DNA of 13,612 nt, taken from an uncultured Clostridia bacterium. GTDB taxonomy: Bacteria > Bacillota > Clostridia > Oscillospirales > Acutalibacteraceae. Made by a program: the position numbers and the translations under genes. Location: assembly GCA_947171615.1 (NCBI GenBank), contig CAMVYG010000045.1:1-13612 (forward strand), given 5' to 3'. Shown piece by piece: positions 1 to 5,612 of this stretch. The notes below the pieces were generated by a model. The model was not told the origin of the DNA. It did not search any database and was given only the letters and a program-made list of their open reading frames with translations. Each line of letters opens with the position of its first letter. The stretch's first letter is position 1.

Positions 1-443
1 TTATTTGCACCGGCAATACGTGCAGAAGCCCTATGGCGGAGGGGATTTTTCGCCAGATGATGCAGGAAAAGGGTCTGGGAGAAAAAGTGCTGTGCCAAAG
101 CGCGGGGCTTTCCGCGGTGGAGGGGACTCCGGCAGCGGAGAATGCCGTAACAGCTTCCAGGGAGATTGGCGTTTCCCTGGAAGGGCATGAAGCCAGGCGG
201 CTTACCGGGGAAGAAATTCCCATTTGGGATTTGTTTTTCACCATGTCCAAGACCCACGGCTATATTTTGGAGCAGGCGGGAGTGCCCGCGCAAAAAATCT
301 ATATTCCCAGCTACATAGCAGACCCCTTCGGGCAGGATCTGGAAGCCTATCGGGACTGCCGGGACAAGTTGAAGGAAGAGTTGGAACGCTTTTTTGAAAA
401 CTGCGTGGCGCGGCTTCTTTCTTTGGAGCAGGGTGAAACCTGA
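1..443 (+). CDS. ywlE: Low-molecular-weight phosphatase, probable protein-arginine phosphatase (YwlE type), 5'-truncated by window edge
   Basis: This gene enters the window already open. Reading from base 3 gives ICTGNTCRSPMAEG, the complete CX5R phosphate-binding loop of LMW-PTP enzymes, so the ATG at 33 lies inside the gene and is not the start. Only a few N-terminal residues are missing. The catalytic cysteine is codon 6-8 and the arginine codon 24-26. The general-acid motif is DPFG near the C-terminus. In this family tyrosine phosphatases usually carry a bulky hydrophobic residue in the loop (CxGNICRS). Bacillus YwlE has threonine there, which favours phospho-arginine. Threonine is present here (codon 18-20). 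Inference: it removes arginine phosphorylation placed by a McsB-type kinase in the cytoplasm, an activity linked to Clp-dependent protein quality control. It sits 25 bp before rimI. A tyrosine phosphatase role is not excluded. Confidence 0.9.
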   Translation, partial: ICTGNTCRSPMAEGIFRQMMQEKGLGEKVLCQSAGLSAVEGTPAAENAVTASREIGVSLEGHEARRLTGEEIPIWDLFFTMSKTHGYILEQAGVPAQKIYIPSYIADPFGQDLEAYRDCRDKLKEELERFFENCVARLLSLEQGET

Positions 444-468
444 CTTTTTTGAAAAGTAGGGATCGGGT

Positions 469-939
469 ATGAAAATTATTCCTATGGAGGAAGAACATAC
501 AAAAAAGCTTGCGGAGCTTGAAAAGCTCTGCTTTTCCCGGCCCTGGAGCCAAAGCGCTCTGAAGGAAGAACTGGAAAATCCCGCTGCTGTCTTTCTAACG
601 GCGATGGAGAAAAACGAGATTTTAGGCTATGCCGGAATGCACTGCGCCTGGGGAGAATGCTATTTGGATAATATTGCGGTTTTCCCGAAGCATCGGAGAC
701 GGGGTGTTGCAAAAGTGCTGCTGCTGGCGTTGGAGAAAGCGGCAAGGGAGCGAAACGGCGAATTCCTTTCCCTGGAGGTGCGCGCCTCCAATCAGGGGGC
801 TATCGCCTTATATGAAGCTATGGGGTTTCAGGAAGCAGGGCGCAGGAAAAACTTTTATACCGTGCCCAAAGAGGACGGCTTGATCTTTACGAAGCATTTT
901 TCGGAAGAAAAACCGGGAGACCCGGAAGCGGCGACCTGA
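469..939 (+). CDS. rimI: Ribosomal protein bS18 N-alpha-acetyltransferase RimI (GNAT family)
   Basis: The product has 156 residues, normal for RimI. It would transfer acetyl from acetyl-CoA to the N-terminus of ribosomal protein S18, and possibly other proteins, in the cytoplasm. The acetyl-CoA binding segment is at residues 69-85 with the RRRGVA pyrophosphate loop (77-81 core). It is followed by EVRASNQGAIALYEAMGF at 103-120. Glu103 and Tyr115 fall at the same numbers as the catalytic pair described for Salmonella RimI. The early CFSRPWS segment (21-27) is also typical. The ATG at 469 is preceded by AGGGA at 458-462. The gene lies between the YwlE-type phosphatase and tsaD, a common arrangement in Firmicutes. 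Its stop codon is inside the first copy of the duplicated tsaD-upstream segment. A more general protein acetyltransferase role is possible. Confidence 0.9.
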   Translation: MKIIPMEEEHTKKLAELEKLCFSRPWSQSALKEELENPAAVFLTAMEKNEILGYAGMHCAWGECYLDNIAVFPKHRRRGVAKVLLLALEKAARERNGEFLSLEVRASNQGAIALYEAMGFQEAGRRKNFYTVPKEDGLIFTKHFSEEKPGDPEAAT

Positions 940-1010
940 GAAAAAGACAGTAATTGGGAGATGAATTTATGCTGATATTGGGAATTGAAAGCTCCTGCGA
1001 TGAAGACCGC
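936..1010 (+). repeat. Direct repeat copy A: duplicated head of tsaD with its ribosome binding site
   Basis: This 75-bp segment matches 1088-1160. Both copies have CTGAG, an A-rich stretch, TAAT, GGGAGATGAA, then the first codons of tsaD. From the ATG (969) 32 bases are identical to those from the true tsaD ATG (1120). Upstream of the ATG about seven substitutions and one extra T separate the copies, so this is not a perfect recent duplication. One extra base near 1004 puts copy A out of frame with the tsaD sequence. The copies are offset by 151 bp. Confidence 0.85.
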
Positions 1011-1011
1011 A

Positions 1012-1036
1012 AAAAGAAAACGTACCGTTTTCTTTT
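1012..1036 (+). repeat. Perfect inverted repeat, 11-bp arms and 3-base loop
   Basis: The arms 1012-1022 and 1026-1036 are exactly complementary, with loop TAC at 1023-1025. One arm is almost all purine and the other ends in TTTTCTTTT. It could form a hairpin in RNA or a small cruciform in DNA. The AT-rich stem makes a strong intrinsic terminator unlikely. It lies inside the upstream tsaD-fragment ORF. Confidence 0.75.
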
Positions 1037-1039
1037 CAG

Positions 1040-1060
1040 GAAATTCCCTGCGGGAATTTC
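1040..1060 (+). repeat. Perfect inverted repeat, 9-bp arms and 3-base loop
   Basis: GAAATTCCC at 1040-1048 is exactly complementary to GGGAATTTC at 1052-1060, with loop TGC. It begins only three bases after the preceding hairpin. A weaker bulged hairpin can be drawn at 1071-1089, so the spacer between the two tsaD heads is nearly all hairpin-forming. No T-run follows. Confidence 0.75.
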
Positions 1061-1087
1061 ATCGATTTGAAGTACCGCAGCGGCTTA

Positions 1088-1160
1088 CTGAGCAAAAGGA
1101 TATAATGGGAGATGAACATATGCTGATATTGGGAATTGAAAGCTCCTGCGACGAGACCGC
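1088..1160 (+). repeat. Direct repeat copy B: true tsaD ribosome binding site and first codons
   Basis: This is the downstream partner of the repeat at 936-1010. It holds the functional GGGAGA ribosome binding site (1107-1112) and the intact reading frame, DET after SSC, as expected for TsaD. It should therefore be regarded as the working copy. Confidence 0.85.
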
Positions 1161-2151
1161 CGCTGCGGTGGTGGAGGACGGCAGGCGGATCTTGTCCTCT
1201 GTGATCGCCTCTCAGATAGAGGAGCACCGCATTTACGGCGGCGTGGTGCCGGAAATTGCTTCCCGCCGCCACAGCGAAGCCATTGTGGGCGTGGTGCGGG
1301 AAGCCATGGAGCAAAGCGGAAAAACCTGGAAGGAAATAGACGCCATTGCCGTTACCTGTGCGCCGGGGTTGATTGGGGCCTTGCTGGTGGGGGTGAATTT
1401 TGCCAAGGGCTTGTCTCTTTCCACCGGGCTTCCTTTGATCCCCGTGCACCATCTTCGGGGGCATATTGCGGCAAATTACCTTACCTCGCCGGATCTGGAG
1501 CCGCCGTTCCTCTGTCTGGTGGTGTCCGGCGGGCATTCCCACATTATCTCGGTAAAAAGCTATACGGAGCTTCAGGTGCTGGGCCGCACCAGAGACGATG
1601 CGGCTGGAGAAGCCTTTGATAAGGCCGCCCGGGCTATGGGAATCCCCTATCCCGGCGGCGTGGAGCTGGATAAGATCGCGGAAGGGGGAAACGAAAGAGC
1701 CTATCGGCTGCCGCACCCCAAGGTGGAGGGCGCGCCGCTGGACTTCAGCTTTTCCGGGTTGAAAACGGCAGTGATCAATTTGCTGCACAATGCTTCTCAA
1801 AAGGGAGAAAGCATCAGCGTTCCCGATCTGTGCGCCTCGTACCGCAGGGCAGTGGTGGACTGCCTGACTGAGAATTTCCAAAAGGCTGCCGATGAGACAG
1901 GTGCAAAAAAGCTGGTGATCGCCGGTGGAGTTTCCGCCAATCGTCTGCTGCGCAGAGAAGTGGCTGCTTTGGCGGAAAAAACAGGGCGAACGCTTTATAT
2001 GCCCGAATTGAGCCTGTGCGGGGATAACGCCGCCATGATCGCTTCCCAGGGGTATTATGAATTTCTGGCAGGCAATACTGCCGGTATGGACTTAAACGCC
2101 GCGGCGCAATGCGATATTGCACAGCGCCCCGCAGTGGGGAGGAAGCTGTAA
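1120..2151 (+). CDS. tsaD: tRNA N6-adenosine threonylcarbamoyltransferase TsaD
   Basis: TsaD transfers the threonylcarbamoyl group from threonylcarbamoyl-AMP to A37 of ANN-decoding tRNAs (t6A), with TsaB and TsaE. From the ATG at 1120 the protein has 343 residues, the usual length. It starts MLILGIESSCDET, the canonical ASKHA phosphate-1 region. Metal ligands are visible in HLRGH (His111, His115) and in GDNAAM (Asp302). VSGGHS (135-140) and AGGVSAN (268-274) are nucleotide-site loops. The frame stays open back to a TTG at 985, but that 45-residue extension is low-complexity, lacks a ribosome binding site and precedes the conserved N-terminus, so 1120 is chosen (GGGAGA, 7-base spacing). The stop TAA overlaps the next ATG by one base. 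The duplicated head just upstream is the main oddity. Confidence 0.96.
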   Translation: MLILGIESSCDETAAAVVEDGRRILSSVIASQIEEHRIYGGVVPEIASRRHSEAIVGVVREAMEQSGKTWKEIDAIAVTCAPGLIGALLVGVNFAKGLSLSTGLPLIPVHHLRGHIAANYLTSPDLEPPFLCLVVSGGHSHIISVKSYTELQVLGRTRDDAAGEAFDKAARAMGIPYPGGVELDKIAEGGNERAYRLPHPKVEGAPLDFSFSGLKTAVINLLHNASQKGESISVPDLCASYRRAVVDCLTENFQKAADETGAKKLVIAGGVSANRLLRREVAALAEKTGRTLYMPELSLCGDNAAMIASQGYYEFLAGNTAGMDLNAAAQCDIAQRPAVGRKL

Positions 2152-2654
2152 TGTACCTGCATATTGTGCCTATGACGGCGGCATACGCTGAAGAAATGGC
2201 TTTCTGGAAATACGAAGGCGAATATTCTTTTTATGATCGAAACGGGGAAACAGATTATCCGGAAGGAGAGGCCTTTGCCTGTCTGAATGAGGCGGGAGAG
2301 CTGATAGGGCATTTCAGCTTTGGCGAGGACGCGCGGATCCCCACGGTGGAATCCAACGTTTATGAAAAGGGATATCTGGATCTCGGTCTGGGGCTGCGCC
2401 CTGATCTTTGCGGAAAAGGGCTTGGAGAAAAATTTGTACGGCGGGGAATGGAATTCGGCGGACAGATGTTTTCCGCCCGGCGGTTCCGGCTTTCCGTTGC
2501 CTGCTTTAACAAACGGGCAATTAAAGTCTATGAGCGCTGCGGCTTTACAGTAAAGTGTGAAGTGACGAATTCCTATTTCCAAAACCGCTTTACTATTATG
2601 ACGGCGGAGGAACAGGGCAATACATTGGAAACAGGACGGAGGGGGTTCCTTTGA
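2151..2654 (+). CDS. GNAT-family N-acetyltransferase, substrate unknown
   Basis: The product is a 167-residue single-domain acetyltransferase. The acetyl-CoA binding segment runs through LGLRPDLCGKGLGEKF (about 80-95), with the Q/R-x-x-G-x-G/A-like loop CGKGLG. It is followed by the C-terminal beta-alpha element LSVACFNKRAIKVYERCGF (114-132), where Asn120 and Tyr127 are at positions usually conserved for CoA and catalysis. The start at 2151 shares one base with the tsaD stop (TAATG) and has GGGAGGA at 2137-2143. An in-frame ATG at 2109 lies within tsaD and is rejected. The stop overlaps the ilvB TTG (TTGA), so coupling to both neighbours is likely. The substrate cannot be deduced, and a protein, small amine or amino acid are all possible. 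It is not a second RimI by sequence. Confidence 0.85.
   Translation: MYLHIVPMTAAYAEEMAFWKYEGEYSFYDRNGETDYPEGEAFACLNEAGELIGHFSFGEDARIPTVESNVYEKGYLDLGLGLRPDLCGKGLGEKFVRRGMEFGGQMFSARRFRLSVACFNKRAIKVYERCGFTVKCEVTNSYFQNRFTIMTAEEQGNTLETGRRGFL
2638..2653 (+). promoter_or_regulatory. Ribosome binding site and TTG start of ilvB
   Basis: GGAGGGGG at 2638-2645 stands five bases before TTG at 2651-2653. The alternative ATG at 2672 would remove residues that align with the normal AHAS N-terminus (NGAEIMVKCLEAEG) and has no purine run in front. The TTG overlaps the GNAT stop codon, so a terminating ribosome is positioned to reinitiate. Confidence 0.75.
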
Positions 2655-4303
2655 TAAACGGAGCGGAGATCATGGTAAAGTGCCTGGAAGCGGAAGGGGT
2701 GGAAATCGCCTTCGGCTATCCCGGCGCGGCGATCTGCCCTTTTTATGACGCCTTATACAGCTCTTCTATTCGCCATGTGCTGGTGCGTTCCGAGCAGAAC
2801 GCAGTCCACATGGCTTCCGGCTATGCCAGGGTTTCCGGCAGGCCTGGCGTGTGCATTGCCACCTCCGGCCCCGGCGCAACCAACCTGATCACAGGCATTG
2901 CCACCGCGTTTATGGATTCCGTTCCCGTGATCGCTATCACCGGCCAGGTGAATCTGGAACAGCTGGGGCGGGATGTGTTTCAGGAAGCGGATATCACGGG
3001 CGCCTGCGAGTCTTTCACAAAGCACAGCTATCTTGTGACCTCTGCCGGGGAGCTGCCCAGAGTGTTCCGGGAGGCTTTTCACATTGCGTCCACCGGGCGC
3101 CCCGGCCCGGTGCTGATCGACGTTCCCCAGGATGTGCAGGAACAGCTGATCCCCCGGTTCCAGTATCCTGAAAAGGCGGATATCATCGGGTATAAGCCCA
3201 ATTTATCCGGCCATCCCATGCAGATCAAACGGGCGGCAAAGGCCATTGAGGAAGCAGAACGCCCGGTGATCTGCTGTGGGGGCGGCGTAGTGCTGGCCGG
3301 AGCCCGGGAAGAAATGAACGCTTTTGCGGGAAAAACCGGAATTCCGGTAGTTTCCACCATGATGGGACTGGGGGCTATGTCCAATGCCAAAAGCAGCTGG
3401 AATTTGCTTCCGGAGCAGGAGGAGCCGGTCTATTTAGGCATGATCGGGAAATTTGGCCGAAGCTATGCCAACCGCGCCATCGGTGAGGCGGATCTGATCC
3501 TTCTTTGCGGCGCGCGGGTAGGGGACAGAGCCATTGCTCTGCCCAACCAGATTGCCGAGCAGGCGAAGATCATTCACATCGATGTGGATCCGGCGGAGAT
3601 CGGAAAAAATATGCGGGTGGATATTCCCATAGTAGGCGATATCCGGCAGGTACTGACAGCTCTGACGGAGCAGGTAAAGCCGGGCGGCTTTCAGGAATGG
3701 CGGCGGCAGGTGTTGGAATATAAAAACCAGTTTGTTCCCCGGGGGGAGGATCGGGAGGATGCGGTAGAGCCCCGCTCTTTCCTGCGCACTCTTTCCCGTT
3801 TGATGGACGAGGACGCGATCTTGGCCGCCGATCCCGGCCAGTGCCAGATTTGGGCGGCTATCAATTTTACCCAGCGGTCAGGCCGGTTTCTTACCAGCGG
3901 AGGCCTGGGAACCATGGGGTACGCCCTTCCCGCCGCTCTGGGGGCAAAGCTGGCAAAGCCCCGGCGGCAGGTGGTGGCGGTCTGTGGAGACGGCGCTTTT
4001 CAAATGAGCTTCAATGAGCTTGCGGCAGTATGCGCCTGCCATGCGCAGCTGAAAATTATTGTGATGGACAACCGGAGGCTCGGCATGGTGCGGGAATACC
4101 AGAATATTCGGCACGGCGGGCGGCATATTGCCACCCACATGGACGGGAACCCTGATTTTGTGGCGCTGTGCAGGGCTTACGGTATTCCGGCGGCTCTGGC
4201 GGAAAACAACGCCCAGGCAGAGGAGCTGGCCCGGGAAATGCTGGCAAGCCCCACGCCCTATGTGTTGGTCTGCCGGGTAGACCCGGAAACGCCCAGCGTT
4301 TGA
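2651..4303 (+). CDS. ilvB: Acetolactate (acetohydroxyacid) synthase large subunit, divergent form
   Basis: This TPP-, FAD- and Mg-dependent enzyme condenses two pyruvates, or pyruvate with 2-oxobutyrate, in the first common step of valine, leucine and isoleucine synthesis. The 550 residues show the usual three domains. The N-terminal PYR domain has GYPGAA (22-27) and catalytic Glu48 in RSEQNAVHMASGYAR. The central domain has GARVGDR. The C-terminal PP domain has GDG at 446-448 and Asn474 closing the TPP motif. FQEAD and SGGLGTMG are also family hallmarks. Two changes stand out: the usual RFDD of the FAD-domain loop is RVGD, and the tryptophan of GMVRQWQ is tyrosine (Tyr483 in GMVREYQ). It is followed 86 bp later by its regulatory subunit gene. 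Another TPP-dependent carboligase is less likely given that partner. Confidence 0.9.
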   Translation: MINGAEIMVKCLEAEGVEIAFGYPGAAICPFYDALYSSSIRHVLVRSEQNAVHMASGYARVSGRPGVCIATSGPGATNLITGIATAFMDSVPVIAITGQVNLEQLGRDVFQEADITGACESFTKHSYLVTSAGELPRVFREAFHIASTGRPGPVLIDVPQDVQEQLIPRFQYPEKADIIGYKPNLSGHPMQIKRAAKAIEEAERPVICCGGGVVLAGAREEMNAFAGKTGIPVVSTMMGLGAMSNAKSSWNLLPEQEEPVYLGMIGKFGRSYANRAIGEADLILLCGARVGDRAIALPNQIAEQAKIIHIDVDPAEIGKNMRVDIPIVGDIRQVLTALTEQVKPGGFQEWRRQVLEYKNQFVPRGEDREDAVEPRSFLRTLSRLMDEDAILAADPGQCQIWAAINFTQRSGRFLTSGGLGTMGYALPAALGAKLAKPRRQVVAVCGDGAFQMSFNELAAVCACHAQLKIIVMDNRRLGMVREYQNIRHGGRHIATHMDGNPDFVALCRAYGIPAALAENNAQAEELAREMLASPTPYVLVCRVDPETPSV

Positions 4304-4347
4304 GAAGCCGGTCGGCAGTTTCACAAATTCCCAAAGAAAGGATAGGC

Positions 4348-4372
4348 TTTGCGGACGATCTCTGCCCGCAAA
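4348..4372 (+). promoter_or_regulatory. Hairpin in the ilvB-ilvN gap
   Basis: TTTGCGG (4348-4354) pairs perfectly with CCGCAAA (4366-4372) around an 11-base loop. The only purine-rich Shine-Dalgarno-like sequence in the gap, AAAGAAAGGA (4333-4342), is about 47 bases from the ilvN ATG, and the hairpin lies between them. Folding would shorten the distance but not to the usual 5-9 bases. It could modulate ilvN translation or RNA stability, which is inference. Confidence 0.5.
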
Positions 4373-4389
4373 AGCTGTGGTTACAATTC

Positions 4390-4860
4390 ATGAAATACAC
4401 GCTTTCCGTATTGGTGGAAAACCAGCCCGGCGTGCTTTCCAAGGTGGTGTCCCTGTTCTCCCGGCGGGGCTATAATATCGACAGCCTGGCGGTGGGAGCC
4501 ACGGAGAACCCCGGCGTTTCCCGCATGACCATTACGGGTCAGGGAGACGACTATATTCTGGAGCAGGTGGAAAAGCAGCTCAATAAGATCATTCCTGTTA
4601 TCAAGGTGCGTTCTCTGGGAACCGATGCGGTCCAGGCGGAATTGATGCTGGTGAAGATCGGCTGCGATACCCAGAATTTCGGGGAGATCAATCAAATTGC
4701 CGCATTGATGAAGGCCGAGGTGGCAAGCGTCAGCAAAAGCTCTGTGACCTTGAAATTTGCAGGAGACCCGGAAAAATGCGACACGCTCTTTGACCTGGTG
4801 CGTCCCTTCGGCGTAAAGGAAGTGGCACGGACGGGCGTTATCGCTTTGGAGCAGGGCTGA
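4390..4860 (+). CDS. ilvN: Acetolactate synthase small (regulatory) subunit
   Basis: The product is the ACT-domain regulatory partner of the large subunit; it raises activity and confers valine feedback inhibition. It has 156 residues, close to the normal 155-165. The N-terminal ACT domain (about 1-75) shows LSVLVENQPGVLSKVV and RRGYNIDSL. Asn11, Gly14 and Asn29 stand at the same positions as residues implicated in valine binding in E. coli IlvH. The C-terminal ALS_ss_C-type domain covers about 80-156. The ATG at 4390 matches the family start. The frame is open upstream into ilvB but that extension is a shadow. Unusually, no ribosome binding site lies close to this ATG (see the hairpin at 4348-4372). 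Confidence 0.93.
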   Translation: MKYTLSVLVENQPGVLSKVVSLFSRRGYNIDSLAVGATENPGVSRMTITGQGDDYILEQVEKQLNKIIPVIKVRSLGTDAVQAELMLVKIGCDTQNFGEINQIAALMKAEVASVSKSSVTLKFAGDPEKCDTLFDLVRPFGVKEVARTGVIALEQG

Positions 4861-4884
4861 GCTGAAGTTGCAGGCCGGCTGTAT

Positions 4885-4912
4885 TTGAAAGAAAATCTGG
4901 TTTACATAAAAT
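4885..4912 (+). promoter_or_regulatory. Possible sigma-A promoter before the YhhN-family gene
   Basis: TTGAAA at 4885-4890 is followed, after 16 bases, by TAAAAT at 4907-4912. This gives a leader of roughly 25 bases that includes the GGGAGGAG site. Both hexamers deviate from consensus and the region is AT-rich by chance, so this is tentative. No convincing terminator separates it from ilvN. Confidence 0.4.
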
Positions 4913-4943
4913 TTGCATTTCAAAAGACTGGGAGGAGTTTATC

Positions 4944-5594
4944 ATGAATCTGGGACTGTATTCCTGTGTTGCCCTGCCTCTTTGGTGTGCCTTTTTCGCC
5001 CTGTATTTTATTTTGCGGCGGCATAAGATGATGCGCGAAAGCCTCATTGCCAAATGCGCCGGCACCTTTCTGGCGGTAGGCTCCGCCGGCCTTGCCTTTT
5101 GCTCTTTGGGGGCGAACCCCTTCCGCTACCCTGTTTTCTGGTTCTTTGTGCTGTGCATGGCGGCAGATGCTCTTTTGGAGATCCATTTCCTTGCCGGTAT
5201 GCTGCTGTTCGGCATTGCTCATGTGTGCTGGATCGTGGAAGCGCTGGGGGACTTCCCGCTAAGTAAAAGCTGGAGCCTGCCGATTTGGATCCTTGCCATG
5301 CTGGCGGCTTTGGTGCTGTTTCGCCGGGAGCTTCCCAAAATGGGAGTGCAGGCGGTGTTCTGCTGCCTGTATGTCGGCATATTGTCCGCTTCTCTGGCGC
5401 TGGCTTTGCCGCTGCCATTGATTTGGAAAAAGCCGGAACTGCTTTTCTTCTCCGCAGGAATGTTGTGCTTCTTTGTTTCTGACATGATGGTGGCGAAATC
5501 GGAGTTCTCCCGCCTGGGAGAACGGCTGCAAAAGCCAATAATGGCGCTCTACTGGGTGGCTCTGTATTTGCTCTCTGCGGTCTATTGGCTCTAG
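4944..5594 (+). CDS. YhhN/TMEM86-family integral membrane protein (lysoplasmalogenase-like)
   Basis: The product is a 216-residue, very hydrophobic protein with about eight predicted membrane segments by eye (roughly 4-24, 35-57, 62-80, 81-100, 110-126, 132-153, 160-183 and 195-214). The signature of the YhhN family is visible: FLAGMLLFGIAH near residues 82-93, and FFSAGMLCFFVSDMMVAKSEF followed by ALYWVALYLLS near the end. Conserved acidic residues sit in those segments (Asp74 region, and the Asp of FVSDMM). Characterised family members (human TMEM86B and a Legionella homologue) hydrolyse the vinyl-ether bond of lysoplasmalogens. Many anaerobic Clostridia make plasmalogens, so that role is possible but inferred. 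GGGAGGAG at 4930-4937 fixes the ATG. The next gene starts 18 bp downstream, suggesting co-transcription. Confidence 0.82.
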   Translation: MNLGLYSCVALPLWCAFFALYFILRRHKMMRESLIAKCAGTFLAVGSAGLAFCSLGANPFRYPVFWFFVLCMAADALLEIHFLAGMLLFGIAHVCWIVEALGDFPLSKSWSLPIWILAMLAALVLFRRELPKMGVQAVFCCLYVGILSASLALALPLPLIWKKPELLFFSAGMLCFFVSDMMVAKSEFSRLGERLQKPIMALYWVALYLLSAVYWL

Positions 5595-5612
5595 GAAAGG
5601 AACAGATAAGAA

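Larger units (their letters stand above)
969..1070 (+). pseudogene. Frameshifted 5' fragment of tsaD, readable as a 33-residue upstream ORF
   Basis: The ATG at 969 has a good ribosome binding site, GGGAGA at 956-961, with the same 7-base spacing as the true tsaD start. The peptide begins MLILGIESSCDE, identical to TsaD residues 1-12. A one-base insertion then diverts it to DRKKK and on to a TGA at 1068-1070. The ORF runs through both perfect hairpins (1012-1036 and 1040-1060) and ends about 50 bases before the real start. It could be debris of a partial duplication or a translated leader that tunes tsaD. Removing one base would fuse it in frame to tsaD as a 50-codon N-terminal addition. No ligand sensing is implied by the sequence. 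Confidence 0.6.

Noticed and set aside
33..443. ATG at 33 as the start of the phosphatase gene
   Set aside because: The catalytic CX5R loop is encoded upstream of it at 6-26 in the same frame, so the gene must start before the window.
1012..1036. Intrinsic terminator after rimI
   Set aside because: The stem is AT-rich and its pyrimidine run is part of the stem, not a tail after a GC-rich hairpin. No convincing promoter for tsaD lies downstream.
1101..1106. Perfect TATAAT just before the true tsaD start
   Set aside because: No -35-like hexamer lies 16-18 bases upstream, and a transcript starting about seven bases later would exclude or truncate the ribosome binding site at 1107-1112.
985..1119. 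In-frame N-terminal extension of tsaD from a TTG at 985
   Set aside because: It lacks a ribosome binding site, is low-complexity basic sequence from the hairpin spacer, and precedes the family's conserved N-terminus. GGGAGA and ATG at 1120 fit TsaD exactly.
4168..4389. N-terminal extension of ilvN reaching into ilvB
   Set aside because: The extension is out-of-frame ilvB coding sequence; the conserved ACT domain begins at the ATG at 4390.
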